DNA of 64,000 nt from Oreohelix idahoensis (lineage: Eukaryota; Mollusca; Gastropoda; Stylommatophora; Oreohelicidae), in NCBI GenBank assembly GCA_024509875.1, contig JAMPIV010000292.1:1-64000 (forward strand), read 5' to 3'. A model generated the notes under the pieces. It ran no database searches and was not told the origin of the DNA. It saw only the letters and a program-made list of their open reading frames with translations. Positions 34,022-44,404 of this stretch are shown piece by piece. A program made the translations under genes and the position numbers. Each line of letters starts with the position of its first letter. Within the stretch, counting starts at the first letter, position 1.

Positions 34022-34549
34022 GACAAGACATAAACATTACGGGAACCTTCGTTCCAGGTAAACGCGAAAGGAAGATATTAGCTTATGCTGATGACACTAT
34101 ATTTTTTTCCAACAACAAAAGATTCTATAAAAAACATATTAGAAGTTTTCACAGAGTTTGGATACGCTAGCGAATCTAAACTAAATATTCAGAAATCTTG
34201 TATAATGGGGAATAGGCAGAGGGGCCAATAAATCAGATTTTCCTTTCCAGCTAACACAAGTAAACAGAATTAAAATCTACGGAATAAATTATGCATTTAA
34301 CCCGCAGGACCCCAATACAGAAATATGTGCAAGATTGTTAGAAGAAATTCAAAAATGCTGGAAAGTTACAAGTATAAAACAACTACCAATTTTGGAAGAA
34401 GTATCATAATACATTGTTTCATTATACCTAAAATAATATAAACAGCAAATGTCCAGATTATACCTAAAAAGATAATTACGGAAATAAACAAACTTATTAG
34501 GGCCTTTATATTCAGGAATACTAAAACCAGTATAAAACACCAAACGCTA

Positions 34550-35356
34550 ATGCAACCGAAAGACAGGGGAGGGATAGCTTCACAAGATATAAAAACCAAA
34601 ATACAAGCCTTAAGGATAAAATATATAGGTGAAATTATTAAAAACCCAAGCCTGTACCCACTAGCGCACTACTATATAAGACTTAGATTATCTAATATAT
34701 GTAAACTAGACAACAACAAACCTCATTTTTTTGGTACCCCGCCACCCTTCTACAGAATATGTATTCAAAACTTAGAGGGGAATGAACATTTAGCAAAACA
34801 AGACACGAAACTCATATACAAACTCCTAGTGAGAGCACAAGAACAACCTTTGAGTACGCGTATAAAAAGAGGGTATAATTTTTTCATAACTGACTACACA
34901 CAGAGCTTTACAAATATTCACACAGTAGATGTTAAACCACAAGCAAAAGAAGTCACTTTCAGACTATTGTACAATTTAGCACCTCTTGCTGACAAATCAT
35001 CAATAAAAGCAGGCAGAACACCACCAAAATGTAAGCTATGCAGTGACAACATAATAGAAACAGAAGACCACCTGTTTTACACATGTAGAACAGTGGTCCC
35101 TACACTAAACAAATTAAAAAGAAAAATAACCTTCAAGAAGCAGCAAACACTCAACATGTACTGGGCTGTTATGCTCAATAGGCTACCTAAGATACCGAGA
35201 CAGACAGAACTTAAACTACTAACTCTATTAGCAGAATTTAGACACCTAGTATGGACTTGTAGGAAAAGGACAGTATACGACAGTAGACAGTATGACTACA
35301 ACGTTTTTGCACAAATATACGAACGCATAACACAAGATATAGCAAGACAAGTTTAA
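34550..35356 (+). pseudogene. Tx1-like C-terminal zinc-finger domain, copy B
   Basis: A 268-codon open frame nearly identical to copy A's, with the same CX2C...HX4C motif near 35035. It contains the intact TTAA site (near 34609) that the MITE occupies in copy A. Confidence 0.82.
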
Positions 35357-35957
35357 AAACTTTGTCAGTAGGTTTTTTTGTTGGAAATGATATTGATTTG
35401 TACAATTTTGTTTTTGTTTACGTACCATCAGTCATCTTGTACCTTCATGCCCTCATCATAAGTATCCTTTTAGCCTTCATTGCTATTATGTAATTTGTAA
35501 CTTGATATGATTTTCGTTTGTAATTTGTTTCTTAAAGGTTATCCTATATAATGCAAATGATATTGTTTTGTAATAATGCTTTTTTGGATGGTAATATTTA
35601 AGGTTACGATGTGGTTTTGTATTTTGATATGATGTTTGTTTGTAATAATTTTGGAAATTGTTTGCACTTTGTTATCTAATATAATGTAAACGTATTGCAT
35701 CCTTATTCCCTAAATTTATCTTATATTAATTATGTTTTCTCATGTTAGGTATCATTACCATTTGTATTTAAGCACTATGTATCATCATTCACCATATACC
35801 CTCACGTCCTCATCAACATCTTGTTTATCATCGACGTCCTTTTAGCTTTTATTACTATATAAATACTTCTCTTCTCCCTTTGTAAATAATAAAATGTTTG
35901 TACAAATCAGAACCAAATAAAGGTGTTTAAAAATTAAAAAAAAAAATAGTTTGCTAT

Positions 35958-37395
35958 GTATTAAAATTGTGAAGTAGCGAGCGATGTTTGATGGTTCATA
36001 TTTCTGGCGAACAAGCCACTGAAGCTGGTTGATTGCTGTGGTCACAGTATTGTATCAAATTATTTTGCCTCACCAACAAGACGCTCTAACGCCACGTTTA
36101 ATAGATGATAGATAAAGACAAGAAAGATATTGTCGCCAGTTCAAGATTGTGTTAACAAAGTTGTCAAGATTACAAGACGAACAGGTATGTTGTGTTAGAT
36201 GCAGACACAATAGACAGTAGCTAGGGGCAGCGTAGAACAAGTGACTATTGATACAAATAAACAGCCCTTGTGGTTAGACCAGTCTTATATTAAAGATTAG
36301 TTCATCAGTCCTACTGGCTTTATCAAGGGTTAGGAATCCAGAAGAACAGAACAGTAAATGAGCTAGAAATCTTAGAGACAGCGTTAGATCATATATAGAC
36401 GAAAAATGATGGAGCGAGAGAAGAATTATTTCAAAAGTTGCCTATGAACATTTTATGTATTATGAGATGGCCGGCCTCGGTGGAAGGTTGGGCATGAATT
36501 ATGATTTCAGTGGATTTGATGACTAGTTGTAAATAAACATCATCTTTGTTGTTCACCGCCGGTTGAGTGCAGTACTTTTCGCCAGATGTTCTTCATCCCA
36601 TCATCTGTCTGTCGTGTGATGTTATATCGTCAAGATTTTGTTTTAACATAGCATCATCAACACCTAGCTGCCTACTGTCGGGTAGTGAGACGACTCCCAC
36701 TATACGACAAGTACCATCAACACTAACATCATCCGCTGTAACGGCCACACTACCTTTGACTCGGAGTCTATAATTGATTTTTGTTTTGGTCAAGTAGCGC
36801 ATTCCCAAAGAATGACGGATAGCGCCTTACTCTAGGAGTACATATTGAACTGTGTGTAACTGGATTCCATCGAATGTGTAGGCGTGAATCATTACAGTTC
36901 GCCATGTTACCTGGAGTGTCCTGACTTGGGATAAACACTACCAGGAGTGTTTGGATTGTTTGTCCTAATTATTAGTATTTTCTTTTCTTTAGAAATTGTA
37001 GATTTCATTTCATATTTGTAACAGACTGTTGTTCTTTGTGATTTACTGATCTACAGGTGTATTATTTGGGACTCTTTTGTTGTCCCCTTTATATAGGTAT
37101 TGATTTTTTAAAAATCATAACACCTTACAAGCGGTCAGAATTACCCGTACTACTATCTTCATCTGTCAGCCTAAGGTTTTAATTTTTAACTCCTTACAGT
37201 GTGTTTACTATGCGCGACTGAGAGTGGGAGTGAATCATACGCCATCAAATAGTGTGGGTGACTAGGATTAATCTGCATATATCCTTTCTCCTGGCTGCCA
37301 TAAGACATTCTAAAATCACATTTTGTGAAATTATTATTATCTACTATCAAGCAGTTCACTTACATGTCATTTGTCACATCCAATTCTTAAATCAA
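35958..37395. other. Unassigned DNA
   Basis: A 71-codon minus frame (36808-36593) has protein-like wording (KINYRLRVKGSVAVTADDV) but no family I recognise and no continuation, so I leave it unassigned. No repeats or RNA genes are seen. Confidence 0.35.
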
Positions 37396-38815
37396 TAGAC
37401 GACACCCAGTATAAACTCCGTTCAAGTAATAAATACAGACAGACAAGGTATGTTTACTAATTTAATCTGAGCCGAAGTCTTATATTTTTTCGTGTTAACT
37501 GCTTTAGTTTAAACAAATTAAAATTTCTCATGACATTTTCTATGATGTTGGTTCAATGTCGCAAATACCGAACGTAAACTCCATTTAAGAAACGTACTTA
37601 CTTACTTAGTCGTTCCACTTCTACCCTGAGGTGTAGAGGTTTGGAAGAGAGAGCGCCATACTATCATATCGGCTGTCTTCCTTATGGCCTGGTTCCATTC
37701 TAGTTATCGGTCCTTCAAAGATTGTCTAATGTTGTCCTCCCAGCGGACTCTGGGTCGTCCTGGTGGTCTGGATCCATGGCTCTTCGTTTTCCAAGCTTGT
37801 CGTGGTAGTCGATCATCTCCTATTCTGCAGACATGGCCAAACCATCTTAGTTGGGACTGTTCTACTTGGGTCTGCAGGGGTTGGATTTTCAGACTTGGAC
37901 GTATCGTCTGGTTGCGGACCATTTCTCTTCTTATTGTTTCAGCCACCTTCCTCAGATACCTCATTTCTGAAGTTTTGGATCTGGCTTTTGTGGATTGTAG
38001 TCATTGCCCATGACTCGCATCCATACGTCAAGACTGGGACATGGGTGGAGCGGTATACAGCCATCTTGGTCTTCTTGCCAACATCTTTTTTGCTGAGGAA
38101 TCCTCAATTTATGGCCAGAAAAAGTCTCCCAGCTGCTGACAACTCTTCTTTGATGCAGTAATTTAATCATTGCAGCAGTTATTCTATTTGTTATCTTTTG
38201 TTAACTTCTAGAATTCCGGTAAGGTAAAAATTACTCATTGTAATTGTTCTTACGTTAACTCTATGTAACGTTATACTTAAAACAAAGATCTAAGTTTATT
38301 TGTTCTTTTATTGATTCTATCTGTCGTCTACCGAGAGTGAACTCTTTTGAAATAAGAAAGTACAAACACTTAGAACACGTTAAGTAATGTAATCAGAGCC
38401 GAAATGTTTAGGTTTTTTTTATATACTGTTGTACTGAAAAAGAAAGTTCTAATTATAATTTTTCTTTTGTTGATGTTATTTGCCATCTGAGGAAGGAAGC
38501 TGGTCACCCCATCTCTCAATGCTGGACCTAGTATAGTGAAGTCTCTAACACTTCACCCCCTACTGCAGTATCTGTTATGTGACTTCCGTTTTTACCTTTT
38601 ATTTGCCATCTACCCAACGTAAACCGCGTTCTAATAACAAAGTACAAACACTGAAAACATTTTAAAATAATTTAATTTGTACCGAAATTTCAAGTTTTGC
38701 TTTTTTGGTTTAAACTGGTATTCTTAAAATAAAGTTCAAATTAGAATTGTTCTCTTGGTGACTCTATGAGTCGTTTACCCAACGTAAACTCCGTTCAAAT
38801 AACAAAGAACAGCGT
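37396..38815. repeat. Diverged tandem repeat, units of about 180 bp
   Basis: The landmark ACG(T)AAACTCCGTTCAA(A/G)TAA recurs at about 37406, 37572, 38337 (altered), 38616 and 38780. Each is followed by a run like ACAAAGTACAAACACT and, 50-60 bases on, TTTAATC-GAGCCGAAAT, then a T-rich part. The second unit is split by the LINE tail at 37594-38156 and another is interrupted at about 38490-38600. The last unit lies inside the coding end of the secreted-protein exon. Units are well diverged from each other. Confidence 0.65.
37594..38156 (-). mobile_element. 5'-truncated LINE 3' end (family of 10346-13395)
   Basis: On the minus strand it matches the last 530 or so bases of the 10.3-kb LINE. It covers QLRWFGHVCRIGDDRLP, GRPRVRWEDNIRQSL and the PHGRRGT-like end, with the TAAG tail at 37594-37606 (seen as TACT on +). 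It starts at GCATCAAAGAAGAG and has a small deletion soon after. The frame breaks near 37963. It interrupts the tandem repeat. Confidence 0.88.
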
Positions 38816-39077
38816 GGAGTTTGTTGTAGTCATCAGTAGTGCAGCCAACAAGGCCAAGCAGCGCCTTGTAGCTTTCCAGTTTATGGCATCCCTGCTGTAT
38901 GGTTTCGTTCCCAGTTGTCTGAGCTGCAACAGTTTTCTTGCAGGTTTCATGAAGAGTTGCAATGGCAGCGTTGATCTCTGCCCTCTTAGCTGCTTCTTCA
39001 GGGCTAACGGTGGTCACTTGAGCAAAGCTAAGAGCTGTTATTGACAGTAGAGCGAGGCAGATAATAATAACCTTCAT
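38775..39077 (-). CDS. Small secreted four-cysteine protein, last exon
   Basis: 100 codons from the ATG at 39077. The in-frame TTG upstream is not needed. Residues 1-20 form a clear signal peptide: K, then IIICLALLSITALS, ending SFAQ. The mature part of about 80 residues is Ala/Thr/Glu-rich and mostly helical-looking, with four cysteines (in HETCKK, QQGCHK, LVGCTT and VLCYLN) that could form two disulfides. It acts outside the cell. I do not recognise the family. Upstream on the minus strand is a good 3' splice site (39126-39108), so a 5' non-coding exon probably lies elsewhere. The last 14 codons and the stop come from a unit of the adjacent tandem repeat. Confidence 0.6.
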   Translation of the reverse strand: MKVIIICLALLSITALSFAQVTTVSPEEAAKRAEINAAIATLHETCKKTVAAQTTGNETIQQGCHKLESYKALLGLVGCTTDDYNKLHAVLCYLNGVYVG

Positions 39078-39107
39078 CTTTGTGGTCAAGGAGGATGTTT
39101 CAGCAGA

Positions 39108-39128
39108 CTGAGGATCGAGAGAGAAATG
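39108..39128 (-). other. Probable 3' splice acceptor
   Basis: On the minus strand TTTCTCTCTCGATCCTCAG is a pyrimidine-rich tract ending in AG at 39109-39108. It lies 30 bases before the ATG of the secreted-protein exon. This would place the minisatellite within an intron. Confidence 0.5.
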
Positions 39129-39130
39129 TT

Positions 39131-39652
39131 ACAGTAAAAAATGGGCAGCAAAAACAGCGGTACATGTAGGATGTAAAAACAACAATAGAAGTAGGAAATA
39201 AAAACTACGGTTCAAGTGAGAAGTAAAAAACAACGGTTCAAGTAGGAAGTAAAAACAACGGTACAAGTGGGAAGTAAAAACAGCGGTTCAAGTAGGAAGT
39301 AAAAACAACGGTACAAGTGGGAAGTAAAAACAGCGGTTCAAGTAGGAAGTGAAAACAACGGTTCAAGTAGGAAGTAAAAACAGCGGTTCAAGTAGGAAGT
39401 AAAAACAGCGGTACAGGTAGGAAGTAAAAACAGCGATGCGCGTGAGAAGTAAAAACAACGGTACAAGTGAGATGTAAAAACAACGGTACAAGTGGGATGT
39501 AAAAACAATGGTTCGAGTGGAAAGTAAAAACAGCGGTACAGGTAGGAAGTAAAAACAGCGATACGCGTGAGAAGTAAAAACAACAGTACAAGTGGGAAGT
39601 AAAAACAACGGTACACGTAGGAAATAAAAACAACGGTACAAGTGGAAAGTGT
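39131..39652. repeat. 25-bp minisatellite, array 1
   Basis: About 20 imperfect units with consensus close to AAAAACAGCGGTTCAAGTAG plus GAAGT. Variants carry GGTACAAGTGGGAAGT. The unit length is not a multiple of three, which is why all three minus frames are open and give repetitive RCFYFL-like peptides. These are not genes. Confidence 0.92.
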
Positions 39653-39746
39653 CTCAAGATGATGATGATGTCAGTGTAATACCGATATAGAACATATGTT
39701 GTAATGATGATGATGATATCAGTGTAATACAATTATCAAGCGTATA

Positions 39747-40651
39747 TGTGGCCGTGTACATAGTTGTTCCTTTGGAAACAGACTATATTCTTACAAGACA
39801 GAGGAAGCACAGACCACCCCATAATTTTATATTTTATGAGAAACAGAAAATAATAAATAGTGTCACATATTTAGGGTAGAGTCGCTTCTACACGCCATTT
39901 CTAATAATTGGGTGATTTCCCCTGACCAATCGGATAGCTCAGATTTACCCCGGGGAAAGTGGAACAACGACGCCATTTTGGCAGTAGAATGAAAGAGCGC
40001 AACTCAAGAGGTCGTATCTGGTCCAGCTCTACATATTTCTTAGTTTGAGAAAATCAAACTTCAACATTTCTTATAAAATGTATATTTCAGGACATTGAGT
40101 GGTTTTATATATATATATATTTCTTACTGGCGTAAGTAGTGACAATCGTTAAATATGTATTTTGAATAGAGCTCCCAACCCTAGTCGCAGCAGAACTAGG
40201 TTCGAGGATTTGAGTCAATTTGCAAAAAATAGTCTTACACCTCAAACCATGTAGAGTAGAAAATATTCTTGTGTTGGAAAGCATTTAACTCAAGGAATGC
40301 TTATGATTATAAAGAAATCAAGGACAAATCTGAGGAGATGGGTAAATGTCGTCGAACCTAAAATAAGACTGTAACTTAAAAGAAGGAACACGGTGGAATG
40401 AGAAGGTTCGCCATATTTGACAATTGAGTAGGCCTACGAGACAAGGATGCAAAAAAAGGGATTTTTGCATCGATGAAAGCATCTGATGAGATGATAGAAT
40501 TTTATTATACTTATTATTGTAAAAATGTTCTGAATTCCAGACTTTGTTGAAATTTTAAGTTTCATGCTGAAAGATATTAAAAGTTTTGCATGAAATCGAA
40601 CGCTGTTGAAAAGGTGAATTACTACAGTTTTGAGATCTAGATAAGAAATCT
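39747..40651 (+). repeat. Gypsy 5' LTR, left part
   Basis: Matches 55604-56507 of the 3' LTR almost exactly. It ends with the duplication ATAAGAAATCT (40641-40651), where a LINE entered. Confidence 0.92.
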
Positions 40652-40656
40652 CATCA

Positions 40657-42481
40657 TCATCTCAGCCCGTAACCCGTCATGGGTCGTAGGGGTGCCATGG
40701 TGGAAGCATCAGCAGACAGGGTCCTCCACTGCTCTCTATCCTCAGCAATGCGTACAAGTGTGGAAAAACCGTGTCCTGCCCATTCTTTGATGTTATCAGC
40801 CCAGGATTTTCTTTGCCTTCCTCTTCTCCGTTTACCTTCGACTGTCCCCTGAAGGATCGTTTTCGAAAGGGAGTCATGACGAGTTACATGCCCAAACCAG
40901 GCAAGCTTTCGATGTTTCACTATTGACAAAAGTGGTTCTTGGTGGCCTGCATAGGTGTTTATCTTCTCTCTAACATAGACATTTGTTTTGTGCTCTTTAT
41001 AGCAAATGCGCAAAATTCTTCTATAACATTTATGCTCGAAAGCCTGAATCCTTCGCTCCGTATCTGCAGTGAGTGTCCAGCTCTCACACCCATACAAGAG
41101 AATAGATAATACAAGTGATTTGTATAATTTGATCTTCACAGGAAAACTGATGTTACTTTTCAGATCACATTCAACTTTGTCATGGCAGCTGAGGCCATCT
41201 CAAGTCTTGTCTTGATTTCTTTACTTGATCTTCCATCACTACATATAGTGGACCCGAGATATTTAAAGGTGTTAACTTCTTCTAACGTTTGCCCATTTAA
41301 CGTAATGTTGGTCGGAACATGTTTCTTATGGCTATTCACCAATATCTTGCTTTTTTCTATATTAATTTCCATCCCATACGTTCTTGTTACTTTCTCCAGT
41401 CTAGAGGTAAGGTCTTGAAGTTCTGATTCTGATCCAGCTATCAGATCAATATCATCAGCAAAAACGTAGGTTGCACAGAGGTCGGCCTCCAATCGATATG
41501 GTTGATTTATAATCGTAGAGAGCCTCCTGCATAATATGTTCTAGATAAATATTAAAGAGCACTGGGGACAGGATACATCCCTGCCGAACTCCTACAGTTG
41601 TTTTGAAAAATTCTCCAATGTCGTTGCTTGCAAAAACAGCACTGCTTGCGTCCTTGTATAGTGCTTCAATGATATCTATGATGTTGGTATCAAAATTGAA
41701 TTTTCTCATTACTTGCCATAAGCCTTCATGCCAGACTCGATCGAAGGCTTTTGTGAAATCGATGAAGTTATGGTATAAATCGTGTTGATGTTGGAGATGT
41801 TTTTCGATAAGTACTCTAATATTGAAGATTTGTTCTGAGGTACTTCTTTTTGGTCTAAAGCCAGCCTCTGACAAGATTTCTTCTGATTTCTGTTTTATTC
41901 TGTTCAAAAGTATCCTTAACATCACCTTACTTGGATGACTAATAAGGCTAATGGTTCTGTAGTTCTTGCACATTTTTAGATTTCCTTTCTTTGGAAGCGG
42001 TATTACTAATGACTGCGTCCATTCTTTTGGCCATTTTTTTGTACTCCATATCTTCTGGCAAATTGTTGTCATGATTTTTACTATATCTGGTCCTCCATAT
42101 TTCAAGAGCTCTGCTGGGATATTATCCACACCCGGTGACTTCCCTCCTTTCATCGAACATATAGCCTCTTCCACTTCTTCCCGTAATATTGCTGCATTTC
42201 CGAGTTCCCTGTTTTCGCACTTAATGTTGTTTAATATGCCTAAGTCAGTATCAAGTTTACAGTTATATAATTCTTTACAATATTCTGTCCACCTTCTCAT
42301 TACAGCTGTTTTTTTCATTGAGCAGAGCCCCATTGCTATCTTCTATGACAGTTACCCTGGGCTGTTGGGGTTTTGATAGTTTTCTTAATGTGTCAAAAGC
42401 TGCCTTGCTGTTACCTTTTATTAGCCCCGTATTAATGGACTCACATTGATCAGCTACCCATTTTTCTTTGGCCTGTTTCAT
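40657..42481 (-). pseudogene. RTE-like reverse transcriptase, frame-broken
   Basis: Minus strand from 42481: a linker, then RT with MKGGKSPGVDNIPAELLK near 42150, LPKKGN and NYRTISLIS, GFRPKRSTSEQIF, FIDFTKAFDRVWH (the first Asp, near 41760), GVRQGCILSPVLFNIY and FADDIDLIAG (the catalytic pair, near 41455). Next come FKYLGSTIC and the C-terminal KLAWFGHVTRHD with an R/K-rich WADNIKEW segment. Frame breaks lie at T7 (42309-42315), A5 (41460-41464), and a missing G near 41150. All catalytic motifs are intact, so loss of function is recent or an artefact. Confidence 0.88.
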
Positions 42482-42651
42482 TTTCTTCCTAATATTTTTT
42501 ATTCACCATACTGTATTGCCATGCTGCTTCAGGAACCTCTTTCTTAACCTTTTTCATTTCCCGCCGTGTATCACATAACTTCAGAATGTCATCTGTAACC
42601 CATGGTTTGTTTATTTTCTTTCTTTTACCAAGTATTTCTGTTTATCTCCCC

Positions 42652-43735
42652 CTAATCTGATTCAATGAGCACGTCTTTCATGTTCTCTGTGATTGAGTTG
42701 ATATCATCCTCCAAAAAATTGAGAGCTGCGAATTTTCCTCCAACAGTTGCCTCAAAGATTCCCGCGATTTCTGGATCTTTCAGTTTGTCTAAATTGAATC
42801 TTAACTGAGAACATCTGTTTTGATTATAGTTCTTTTTAAGTTTAAGCTTGAGCGTCATCAATACCATGTCGTGATCACTACCAATGTCGGCGCCAGGAAA
42901 AGTCCTAGTCTTGGCTTTATTAATACTAGACTTGAATCTTTTGGATACAAGAATAAAATCAATTTGGCCATGTATCTCAGTTTTTGGGGCATGCCACGTT
43001 GTTCTTCTTGATAACTTATGAGGAAATAGTGTATTTGCAATGGTTAGTTTATAGTTGCTGGCAAATTCTAGTAGCCTTAGTCCTCGATCGTTGGTTTCAC
43101 CTGTCCCAAAACTCCCCACTGTACCAGCCCAGTGACCGTATGCATCTGGCCCTATTTTAGCATTCCAATCACCTAACACGATGAGAAGATCTTTCTTTGG
43201 AATTTTTCTTAATTGCTTCATCCAGATTGTCATAAAATGTATCAATTGCCTCATCCTCATAGTCAGTAGTGGGGGCATATACCTGTATAATGGAGATGTT
43301 CTTTGGATGTGCTGCAATACGAATGGTGATAAGCCTGCTATTTATTGGGGTGCAGCTGATGACAGAGTTCAATCTATCTTTATGTACGATAAAACCTACT
43401 CCATGCTGATGTTTAGACTCATCTCCACTAAACCAAATTTTGTGACCATCATCCGTTATTGATTCACCTAATCCTGTCCATCTGACTTCTGCTAGGCCCA
43501 GGATGTCCCACGAGTATCTAACAAGTTCATGTGTTAGTTCTTTGACTTTTCCACACGCATATAGCGTGCGTACATTCCAAGTTCCAACAACAAAACTTTC
43601 TCTTGGAAGTTTCAAAACAGGTGTTTTTACCCCATTCGCTGACTTATCACTCTCAAGGGGCAATGAGAGCGCGGTCGTTGTTAATCCGGGCATCGGCCGA
43701 TCCGGCAAATTATTACTGAGTTGACTTTCCATCAT
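42652..43735 (-). pseudogene. RTE-like endonuclease (EEP), one frame break
   Basis: Starts with the ATG at 43735. After about 45 residues the domain shows GTWNVRTLY, LAEVRWTG (catalytic Glu, near 43485), IQVYAPT, LGDWNAKIG (Asp/Asn, near 43175), FILVSKRF and GSDHDMV (near 42870). All expected catalytic residues are present. A one-base shift in a short A-run near 43203 splits the frame into 43735-43169 and 43317-42652, and more breaks separate it from the RT (42500-42650). Confidence 0.88.
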
Positions 43736-44125
43736 AGCATTTCAGTGGGCAAGAGGTTTGCTTGGCGGTGCCCATCTCCTCTCCAAGTATCCTTGCAGGT
43801 ACATACAAAAATGTACCTGGAGCAGTAACAATAGCCCTCAATAAATCTGTAATGTTTTGAAACACTGTCCGATCGACACATCACAAAACCGCCATCTTGG
43901 CTACTTGTATCAACACAAACAGCGAACTCACATGATAGGCAAACTTGATGTTTTCATCTTTAAAATACTTAGCAACATAATCCAGAAATAGCCAAACACA
44001 CTACAAACTCATACAGCCTTAATGAGGGCTGTTACCACTGATGCAGACTCCAAAACGACGACATGAAATGCACAACACAAAAGTGCGGCCTACCACGCCG
44101 CCATCTTGACCTACATAAGAAATCT

Positions 44126-44339
44126 ATCCATTTCAATTAAATTCGCTACATCAACACCTAAGAGAAGAAAATCGAACCTGGTAACACAAATTTAAGAGAG
44201 AAATCTAAATCTCTGGTGATTAGGCCAGTTAAACATCTGCTCTCTGTAAAGTAAACTGAAAATACTGCATATACCGGCACTGCCACATGAAGGTAATATG
44301 GTGCCGTTCCAGTCCTAAGGAACACCTGCCCCGGTTACA
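44126..44339 (+). repeat. Gypsy 5' LTR, right part
   Basis: Continues the LTR after the LINE and ends CCGGTTACA. A 20-base block (ACATGAAGGTAATATGGTGC) occurs within it and again just past the LTR end at 44337-44356. Confidence 0.9.
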
Positions 44340-44350
44340 TGAAGGTAATA

Positions 44351-44364
44351 TGGTGCCCGTGACC
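44351..44364 (+). promoter_or_regulatory. Candidate Gypsy primer-binding site
   Basis: TGGTGCCCGTGACC, eleven bases after the LTR, begins with TGG and could pair with a tRNA 3' end. The spacing is longer than usual, so this is tentative. Confidence 0.35.
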
Positions 44365-44404
44365 ACTTCTCTTTGATAAAGCGAATAACTAGCGATCATA
44401 GACC

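Larger units (their letters stand above)
31824..35947 (+). mobile_element. Tx1/L1-like LINE, copy B, head-to-tail with copy A
   Basis: Starts ten bases after the A-run of copy A and repeats its leader. It is flanked by a perfect 10-bp duplication AGTTTGCTAT (31814-31823 and 35948-35957), so it is an independent insertion into the 3' flank of copy A. It keeps an ORF1 region that copy A lost, lacks most of the endonuclease, and has a roughly 300-base deletion in the RT (junction near 34012). Its 3' half matches copy A closely. Confidence 0.88.
40652..44114 (-). mobile_element. RTE-like LINE inserted in the Gypsy 5' LTR
   Basis: Flanked by a perfect 11-bp duplication ATAAGAAATCT (40641-40651 and 44115-44125), and the 3' LTR gives the empty site. 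On the minus strand it reads a leader of about 380 bases, EEP endonuclease, RT, then an end in repeated GATGATGATG at about 40652-40661. A trinucleotide tail in place of poly(A) is usual for RTE-type LINEs. At 3.46 kb it appears full-length, but its single ORF is broken several times. Confidence 0.93.

Noticed and set aside
36593..36808. 71-codon minus frame with protein-like wording
   Set aside because: No recognised family, no splice sites that I could pair, and neighbouring frames are closed.
39131..39652. Array of short regular repeats that could be mistaken for CRISPR
   Set aside because: The units are contiguous 25-mers with no unique spacers, and the context is eukaryotic. It is a minisatellite.
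39338..39732. Three long overlapping minus-strand frames with RCFYFL-type repeats
   Set aside because: A 25-bp unit read in three phases stays open by composition. There is no start context or conservation signal.
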